Under the pieces are notes generated by a model. The model saw only the letters and a program-made list of their open reading frames with translations, searched no databases and was not told where the DNA came from. A DNA stretch of 64,000 nucleotides, from the NCBI RefSeq assembly GCF_008014695.1, contig NZ_VOXE01000003.1, forward strand, positions 186,001 to 250,000, read 5' to 3'. Origin of the DNA: Chryseobacterium sp. GTDB taxonomy: Bacteria; Bacteroidota; Bacteroidia; Flavobacteriales; Weeksellaceae. Of the stretch, positions 58,694-64,000 are shown piece after piece; position 1 is the stretch's first letter; each line of letters opens with the position of its first letter. A program made the translations under genes and the position numbers.

Positions 58694-61137
58694 TAGTCTT
58701 TTATATAAATTCTTTTAACCCGGGATGAAATGGAAGTCAGGACTTCATAAGGAATGGTACCGCAATATCCGGAAAATTCCTCCAGGGTAGGGTTCGAATT
58801 GAAAATAATGACTTCGTCTCCCTCTCTGGCAGGATGGGTTCCAATATTAATCATCATCATATCCATACACACATTTCCGACAATAGGGAAAAGGGTTTTA
58901 TTGATGCCCACTTTACCCAATTCATTACCGATCAGCCGCGGGATTCCATCAGCATAACCAACGGGAATCGTTGCAATACAGGTGTCATTTTCAGCACGGT
59001 ATTTTCTGCTGTATCCTATAGAATCACCTTTTTTCACGGCTGAAATCTGCGAAATAACGGTTTTAAAACTTACCGCATTTTTCAGTTGCTTTTTGATTTT
59101 GGGATTAGCCGATATTCCTACCATTCCGATCCCGATTCTGACCATATCAAACTGACATTCGGGATAATTGACAATTCCCGAAGTATTCAGAATATGTCTT
59201 AAAGGATTGTAATTTAACCCTTTGCTTAATAATTCTGCACTTTTGCAAAAAATTTCAATCTGTTCAAAGGTATACTCTTTTTCTTCAGGTACATCAGAAG
59301 AAGAAAGATGACTGAAAACGGATTCCACTTTTACTTCCATCTTATTCAACTTTTGGATGAGTTCATCTAGGTCTTCTTCCTTAAAACCAAGCCTGTGCAT
59401 TCCGGTTTCCAGCTTGATGTGGATGGGATATTTCTTTTGGATTCCCTTCTGCCTCAGTTGATGATAAAACAGCTCCAGAACCCTGAAGCTGTATATTTCG
59501 GGCTCCAGATCGTAATCAATAATTGTATCGTAACTGTGCTGCTCCGGATTCATGACCATGATGGGGACCGTAATGCCTTTTTTTCGCAGATCAGCACCTT
59601 CATCCGCAAATGCGACACCAAGATAATCAATATGGTGGTGCTGTAGAAACTCAGCCATTTCATAACCTCCCAAGCCGTAGCTATTGGCTTTTACCATCGC
59701 CATCATCTTTGTTTCAGGCTTCAGAAGCGATTTATGCACATTGATGTTATGCAGAACCGCATTTAGATTCACTTCCAGAATGGTGTCGTGTTTCTGTAGT
59801 TCGAGATAATTTTTCACTTTTTCAATCTCAAACTTTCTTGCACCTTTCAGTAAAATAAGTTCGTTCTCTATTTGATCAAGTTGATGACTGTCAATAAGTT
59901 CAGAAGTGCTATTAAAAGTAAAGGTTTCAGCTTCAAAAAGGGATTCATATTGAACTATTTCTTCGCCAACCAGAAAAACTTTGCTGAAATGCTGCGCATT
60001 GGTGAGTTGAGCGACTCTAAGATAAAGGCTTTCGGAATCTTTTCCCTCAACAAAATCGGTAAGGACCAGAGACTGCCTCTTTTTCTTATATTCTTTAATA
60101 AACTGGAAAGCGATCTTTAACGAATCGAGATCCAGGTTGAAGGAATCGTTGATGAGGACATTGTTTCTCAATCCTGTGACGCTTTCAAGCCGCATTTCCA
60201 CTGGCCTTAGTGAACTTATTTTTTCTCTGATCTTCTCATTGTTTAACCCTAACTCTTTTAAAACAGCAATGATACAGAGCGCATTCGAAAGAGTCGCTTC
60301 ATCCCGCTGGTAGATGGGAAGTATAATTTCTTCACCAAAATATTTGAAAGAGATCTCTGACTTTTTATTTTTCAAGTCTGTGTTGAGATGAAGATCATTA
60401 CGGCTTTTGAAACCGTAGGATATTAATCTTTTGCTTGAAAACTCAACATTTATTCGATTAAAAACCAAGTCATTATCTCCATTAAAAATGATGGTGGTGC
60501 TGTTTCTGAAAAGGAGTATTTTATCCTCAATGAGTTCCTCTTCGGAACTAAAATTGGAAGCGTGTGCAGAACCGATATGCGTCAGGATTCCTATGTTGGG
60601 GGAAAATACTTCTTCCTGAAGTTTCATTTCGCCGGGTTTTGAAATTCCAACTTCAAAAATTCCAAGTTCGTGTTTTTCGTTGATTTCAAGTAATGACAGG
60701 GGAAGCCCGATCTGTGAATTGAAACTCTTCGGACTTTTAACCGTAGCAAACTCCCCAAAAAGACTCTGATACAGCCATTCTTTAACAATGGTTTTTCCGT
60801 TGCTTCCCGTTATGCCGATGGTTTGCAGGTTAAAACGGGTAAGATGGTATTTTGCAAGCTGTTTTAGGAATTGAATGGCGTCTCTAACAATAATCCATGT
60901 AATATCAGGTGTATCATGCAATTGATGTCGGGAAATGATGATTTTGATCCCTTTTTCAATGGCTGAATAAATGTATTTTTCACCTGAGTTTTTGGAAGTA
61001 TTGAGGGCCAGAAACGCAGTATCTGCGGATGAATAGATCGTACGGCTATCAAACGCAATGTTTTTTACGCAGATATTGCCGTCTCCAATTAATTGTGAAT
61101 CCGTAATTTCAGCAATTTCTCTGGTGGTATAGTTCAT
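58693..61137 (-). CDS. Bifunctional MurF ligase/alanine racemase fusion
   Basis: An 814-residue two-domain enzyme. The N-terminal half (about 1-450) is MurF, which adds D-Ala-D-Ala to UDP-MurNAc-tripeptide, with P-loop [10 protein letters not shown] at 111-120. The C-terminal half (about 453-814) is a PLP-dependent alanine racemase, with the PLP lysine K483 in [13 protein letters not shown] and the catalytic Tyr709 in [10 protein letters not shown]. Both active sites look intact. The fusion links formation of D-alanine to its use. Such murF-alr fusions are known in Bacteroidota. The start overlaps the end of tdk by four bases (ATGA). murF is absent from the division cluster at the left of the window. 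Confidence 0.96.
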   Translation of the reverse strand: MNYTTREIAEITDSQLIGDGNICVKNIAFDSRTIYSSADTAFLALNTSKNSGEKYIYSAIEKGIKIIISRHQLHDTPDITWIIVRDAIQFLKQLAKYHLTRFNLQTIGITGSNGKTIVKEWLYQSLFGEFATVKSPKSFNSQIGLPLSLLEINEKHELGIFEVGISKPGEMKLQEEVFSPNIGILTHIGSAHASNFSSEEELIEDKILLFRNSTTIIFNGDNDLVFNRINVEFSSKRLISYGFKSRNDLHLNTDLKNKKSEISFKYFGEEIILPIYQRDEATLSNALCIIAVLKELGLNNEKIREKISSLRPVEMRLESVTGLRNNVLINDSFNLDLDSLKIAFQFIKEYKKKRQSLVLTDFVEGKDSESLYLRVAQLTNAQHFSKVFLVGEEIVQYESLFEAETFTFNSTSELIDSHQLDQIENELILLKGARKFEIEKVKNYLELQKHDTILEVNLNAVLHNINVHKSLLKPETKMMAMVKANSYGLGGYEMAEFLQHHHIDYLGVAFADEGADLRKKGITVPIMVMNPEQHSYDTIIDYDLEPEIYSFRVLELFYHQLRQKGIQKKYPIHIKLETGMHRLGFKEEDLDELIQKLNKMEVKVESVFSHLSSSDVPEEKEYTFEQIEIFCKSAELLSKGLNYNPLRHILNTSGIVNYPECQFDMVRIGIGMVGISANPKIKKQLKNAVSFKTVISQISAVKKGDSIGYSRKYRAENDTCIATIPVGYADGIPRLIGNELGKVGINKTLFPIVGNVCMDMMMINIGTHPAREGDEVIIFNSNPTLEEFSGYCGTIPYEVLTSISSRVKRIYIKD

Positions 61138-61721
61138 GGATGCTTCTTCAACATTTCATCATTAAAGACTTTTCTGCTCACCGCTTCATAACTTTCTGTT
61201 TCGCCCAATTGCACGAGATCGCGGCTTGCCGAAATCCGCATGGAATAATTGGCCAGATTTCCTGTTCTTTTGCAGATGGCATGAACTTTTGTTACATATT
61301 CTGCAGTGGCCATAAGGTTGGGAATAGGACCGAAAGGACGCCCCAGGAAATCCATATCCAGTCCCGCGATTACTACACGCACACCGTTGTTGGCCAGTTG
61401 GTTGGCTACTTCTACCACACTTTCATCGAAAAACTGGGCTTCATCAATCCCTACAACATCGCAATTGGATCCCAAAAGCAGGATTTCGCTGGGGCTTTCA
61501 ACGGGAGTGCTCCGGATTTTGTTCTGATTATGGGAAACCACCTCAGCTTCGGCATATCGGGTATCGAGTTTAGGCTTGAAGATTTCCACGTTCTGTCCGG
61601 CCATTTCAGCGCGGCGCAAACGGCGGATCAGTTCCTCGGTTTTCCCCGAAAACATTGAGCCGCAGATCACTTCCATCCACCCGCTTTGTTTTGCGTGATT
61701 TATTGTATTTTCTAAAAACAT
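61134..61721 (-). CDS. tdk: Thymidine kinase (type II)
   Basis: Salvages thymidine to dTMP. The 195-residue protein has the P-loop [18 protein letters not shown] (about 20-37), DEAQFFDES (about 93-101, catalytic and Walker-B-like), and [17 protein letters not shown]. In zinc-containing type II kinases four cysteines form the lasso structure. Here only the first is kept (VHAICKRTG, then [10 protein letters not shown]), so the zinc site is probably absent. It is the first gene of the tdk - murF/alr - patatin - ybeY - mnmG unit, divergent from the acidic hypothetical gene. Confidence 0.94.
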   Translation of the reverse strand: MFLENTINHAKQSGWMEVICGSMFSGKTEELIRRLRRAEMAGQNVEIFKPKLDTRYAEAEVVSHNQNKIRSTPVESPSEILLLGSNCDVVGIDEAQFFDESVVEVANQLANNGVRVVIAGLDMDFLGRPFGPIPNLMATAEYVTKVHAICKRTGNLANYSMRISASRDLVQLGETESYEAVSRKVFNDEMLKKHP

Positions 61722-61750
61722 TTGTTAAATTAGCCGTAATATTTAAGAAT

Positions 61751-61758
61751 CAAAAATA
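61751..61758 (-). promoter_or_regulatory. Candidate -7 box of tdk
   Basis: On the minus strand this reads TATTTTTG (TAnnTTTG), 29 bases before the tdk ATG. The same 58-base gap contains an imperfect operator-like inverted repeat TAATAAG-A-CTTATTA (61766-61780) that runs up to the ATG of the divergent gene. Confidence 0.35.
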
Positions 61759-61779
61759 AGGAATATAATAAGACTTATT

Positions 61780-62844
61780 ATGCAAAACCTTCAGGATATA
61801 CAGGAAAAGATTTTTTTTGAATCGAAAAGCATCCTCGAATCGCTTTCGAAAATCGCTTCCAGAGACGAGTTGCTGGCCAGACAGGATCTGTTTGCGGAGT
61901 TAAGTGACAGAATTGCATTTTTAAGGATTCTTGAAAAAAACAAAGAAGCTTTTGTTGCGGAGATTCCTGTGCAAAATGCAGTTATTAATATCACAAATCA
62001 ACAGAATGAAGATTACCGCGATGAGCAGTACTTTGAAGATTTGCCGCACGAAGATGATGTGATTGAAGAAGAAGTGATGTTCACCAATGAACTGAATGAT
62101 ATCGGCAACAGAGAAACTTTTGTAGAACGTGAACAAGAGGAAAATGGAATAACTGAACATCAAGAACAGGAAAGTCTGACTTTCGATGATTTGGCTCCTG
62201 AAAATGTTTTCGGGACAGAAAATGAGGAAGCGATGGATTTAACTTCAGGTTTCTCAGATGAGAAAGAAATTACCGAGCAGGATATGCAGCAGGAAGATGA
62301 AGAAAAAGTCCGCAATGAAAAGGAATTTCTGGAAATGGAGGAAAACCGCAGAAAAATTATAGAGTTTGAGAGGGAAGAAACCGGAAACCCTCAAAAACCG
62401 CATCTTTTCGAGGATGAAAATGAAGCCGCACGTCATCATGCGGAAAAAAAATTCAAACTCGCCCACATAAAAGGACTTAAAGCAGTCCAGAATCTTTTCG
62501 ATGAAGATCCGCTGGAGAATATCCGGGAAGAGGAACTGCGTAAACCAGAACAGAAAAGCGATTCGGGAAGCATTCTCAAAACCAATATTTCAACCGACTT
62601 TATGGAAGCGGAAAAGCGGAAACCCGATTTCCGACTGGATCTGAATGATAAAGTATCTTTCACCAAAATACTCTTTAACGGGAATGAAGAAGATCTGAAG
62701 TCCACTATAGCCAAACTGAATACCTTTGATAATCTGGAAGAAGCAAAACAATATTTAAGCGATACGTATTATCAGAAAAACTGGAGTAAGAATGATGAAT
62801 TGGCGCAGCGGCTTTGGAGCCTCGTAGAAGGAAAATTTTTGTAG
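61780..62844 (+). CDS. Acidic conserved hypothetical protein
   Basis: A 354-residue soluble protein with no signal peptide or membrane segment. Three parts are visible. Residues 1-65 form a helical N-terminus (QNLQDIQEKIFFESKSILES, then RQDLFAELSDRIAFLRIL). About 70-190 is a very acidic, low-complexity stretch (EEEVMF, EREQEENGITEHQEQE, MEENRRKIIEFEREE). A more ordered C-terminal domain (about 285-354: DLNDKVSFTKILFNGNEEDL, LNTFDNLEEAKQYL, WSKNDELAQRLWSLVEGKF) has the look of a conserved helical module. I do not recognise it as a named family. The stop is followed after one base by the MurC-like gene, so the two are probably coupled. Confidence 0.8.
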   Translation: MQNLQDIQEKIFFESKSILESLSKIASRDELLARQDLFAELSDRIAFLRILEKNKEAFVAEIPVQNAVINITNQQNEDYRDEQYFEDLPHEDDVIEEEVMFTNELNDIGNRETFVEREQEENGITEHQEQESLTFDDLAPENVFGTENEEAMDLTSGFSDEKEITEQDMQQEDEEKVRNEKEFLEMEENRRKIIEFEREETGNPQKPHLFEDENEAARHHAEKKFKLAHIKGLKAVQNLFDEDPLENIREEELRKPEQKSDSGSILKTNISTDFMEAEKRKPDFRLDLNDKVSFTKILFNGNEEDLKSTIAKLNTFDNLEEAKQYLSDTYYQKNWSKNDELAQRLWSLVEGKFL

Positions 62845-62845
62845 G

Positions 62846-64000
62846 ATGAGTGAACTAAAGACCGGATCCGTTTCCGATTTTCAGCGTGTTTTCTTCATCG
62901 GCGTGGCCGGAGTCGGCATGAGTGCAATTGCCCAGTATTTAAAAGGAATTGGAAAGGAGGTGGCCGGGAGCGACCGCTATTTTCACCCCGATGAATATAA
63001 TAAAACCAAGGACCAGCTCGAAGCCGAAGGAATTGAATGTTTTCTGCAGGACGGAAGCGGAATTTCTGAAAAAACAGATTTAGTGGTGGTATCAACTGCG
63101 ATTGAAGACACGGTTTTCGAAGTACAGAAAGCAAAAGAACTCGGAATACCGATTATGAAGAGAAGCGAACTGCTTTCGGTGATCGCCAAAAGCAAAAAAA
63201 CCATTGCCGTTGCCGGAACTTCCGGTAAATCAACGACCTCCGCGATGCTTTACCAGATTCTTCTGGATGCCGGTCTTGAACCGAGCATCATTTCGGGGGC
63301 CGGTCTCACGAGCATTATTAAACAGGGTAAAATCGGAAACGCTGCTGTTGGAAAAGGAGATTGGCTGATTATTGAAGCCGACGAAAGCGACGGTTCTGTG
63401 GTTCAGTACGAACCGGAAATCGGACTTCTTTTAAACGTTGATAAAGACCATCAGGAAATTGATGAACTGATGGAACTTTTCACGATATTTAAAAGCAACA
63501 CGAAGAGCTTATTCATTGTAAATCAATCAAATACACTGGCCAAAAAACTCTCTGCCAATGCTGCAAATGATTTTGGTTTTGAAGATAAAAATGCGGGATT
63601 TTCCGCAGAAAAATTTAAGCAGGAAGGTCTGTCATTAACCTTTGAAATCCTGAACCAGAAATTTCATATGACTTCACTCGGGAGGCATTCCGTAGAAAAT
63701 GCCGCCGCAGCGGTTGCGGTCGCAAACCAAATAGGAGTTGATCTGAAAACCTGCGCTGAAAGTCTGGCGAATTACGAGGGAATTTACCGCCGTCACCAGA
63801 TTCTCGGGCAAAAAGAAGGAGTCTGGGTCATTGATGATTACGCACACAACCCCGCAAAATGCGCCGCCTCCATCAGAGCCTGTCAGCCTTTGGCTGAAAA
63901 AGTTATTGCGTGGTTTCAGCCGCACGGTTACGGTCCTACAAAATTTCTGAGAAAGGATTTTGTCGAGGAAATTGCCTTGGCACTCCGACCACAGGATGAA
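62846..64000 (+). CDS. MurC-like Mur ligase family protein, N-terminal part
   Basis: The ATG at 62846 opens a frame of 385 codons to the right edge without a stop; the gene is incomplete. It is a Mur ligase with N-terminal Rossmann start VFFIGVAGVGMSAIAQYL (about 15-32), P-loop GTSGKSTTSAM (124-134), IEADESDGSVV in the central domain, LGRHSVENAAAAVAVA, and DDYAHNPAKCAA. The pattern is closest to MurC, but GTHGKT is replaced by GTSGKS. Since a normal MurC is present at 4157, this is a second, divergent copy with another role. Candidates are another amino-acid ligase or a recycling ligase. It follows the acidic protein by one base. Confidence 0.88.
   Translation, partial: MSELKTGSVSDFQRVFFIGVAGVGMSAIAQYLKGIGKEVAGSDRYFHPDEYNKTKDQLEAEGIECFLQDGSGISEKTDLVVVSTAIEDTVFEVQKAKELGIPIMKRSELLSVIAKSKKTIAVAGTSGKSTTSAMLYQILLDAGLEPSIISGAGLTSIIKQGKIGNAAVGKGDWLIIEADESDGSVVQYEPEIGLLLNVDKDHQEIDELMELFTIFKSNTKSLFIVNQSNTLAKKLSANAANDFGFEDKNAGFSAEKFKQEGLSLTFEILNQKFHMTSLGRHSVENAAAAVAVANQIGVDLKTCAESLANYEGIYRRHQILGQKEGVWVIDDYAHNPAKCAASIRACQPLAEKVIAWFQPHGYGPTKFLRKDFVEEIALALRPQDE

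Overview
The window is chromosomal DNA of a Bacteroidota bacterium, most likely of the Flavobacteriales, family Weeksellaceae (Chryseobacterium/Kaistella type). This is inferred from Bacteroidota-specific families (GLPGLI proteins, a type IX secretion sorting domain, a PorW/SprE-like lipoprotein, a MurF-alanine racemase fusion), from Shine-Dalgarno-poor starts, and from repeated flavobacterial -7 boxes of the form TAnnTTTG. Nearly everything is core genome. I found no insertion sequence, prophage, CRISPR array, rRNA gene or restriction system.

Layout. 1-10.3 kb (+) is the distal half of the division and cell-wall cluster: mraY (partial), murD, ftsW, murG, murC, ftsQ, ftsA, ftsZ and a YqeY-family gene, closed by a strong terminator. 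10.5-12.5 kb holds a bacilliredoxin and a GH3-family gene. 12.5-18.2 kb (-) holds envelope genes (an amphipathic-repeat lipoprotein, a seven-repeat FG-GAP T9SS cargo, a diheme cytochrome lipoprotein) and the operon mutL - rhomboid - EEP phosphatase - small lipoprotein. 20.1-20.4 kb (-) is a Leu-Gly-Leu tRNA operon with a recognisable promoter and terminator. 20.5-25.4 kb has a DUF3127 gene, aat, an EamA transporter, a TPR protein and glmM. 25.4-27.9 kb (-) is a ferrous-iron operon: feoA, feoB and a 50-residue Cys-rich partner. 28-33.2 kb carries two GLPGLI genes, a DinB gene and an outer-membrane beta-barrel receptor. 33.4-40 kb has a cupin-8 protein, an M14 peptidase, lepA and an ECF sigma/anti-sigma module. 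40-44.5 kb (+) has DUF2520, a KdsC-like phosphatase, maf and a PorW/SprE-like lipoprotein.

44.5-51.4 kb (-) may be one long operon: rpiB, rnr, lysE-like, LD-carboxypeptidase, a decayed DoxX-like gene, yraN, an SDR, a hypothetical and tsaB. A 600-bp A+T-rich gap precedes pgk (+). 53-61.7 kb (-) is tdk - murF/alr - patatin/barrel - ybeY - mnmG - methyltransferase. Two perfect 16-bp ParB-binding centromere sites (parS, TGTTTCACGTGAAACA) flank mnmG. The end of the window (+) holds an acidic unknown protein followed by a second MurC-like ligase that runs off the edge.

Most notable: (1) two exact parS sites on either side of mnmG, implying an origin-proximal locus; (2) a MutL whose endonuclease motifs are both degenerate; (3) a DoxX-family gene reduced to its two ends; (4) a second MurC-like ligase with GTSGKST in place of GTHGKTT, paired with an acidic protein of unknown function; (5) an FtsQ with a histone-H1-like basic tail. 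I did not find a clearly new multi-gene system such as a defence island. The best candidates for new biology are the parS/mnmG arrangement and the acidic-protein/MurC-like pair.
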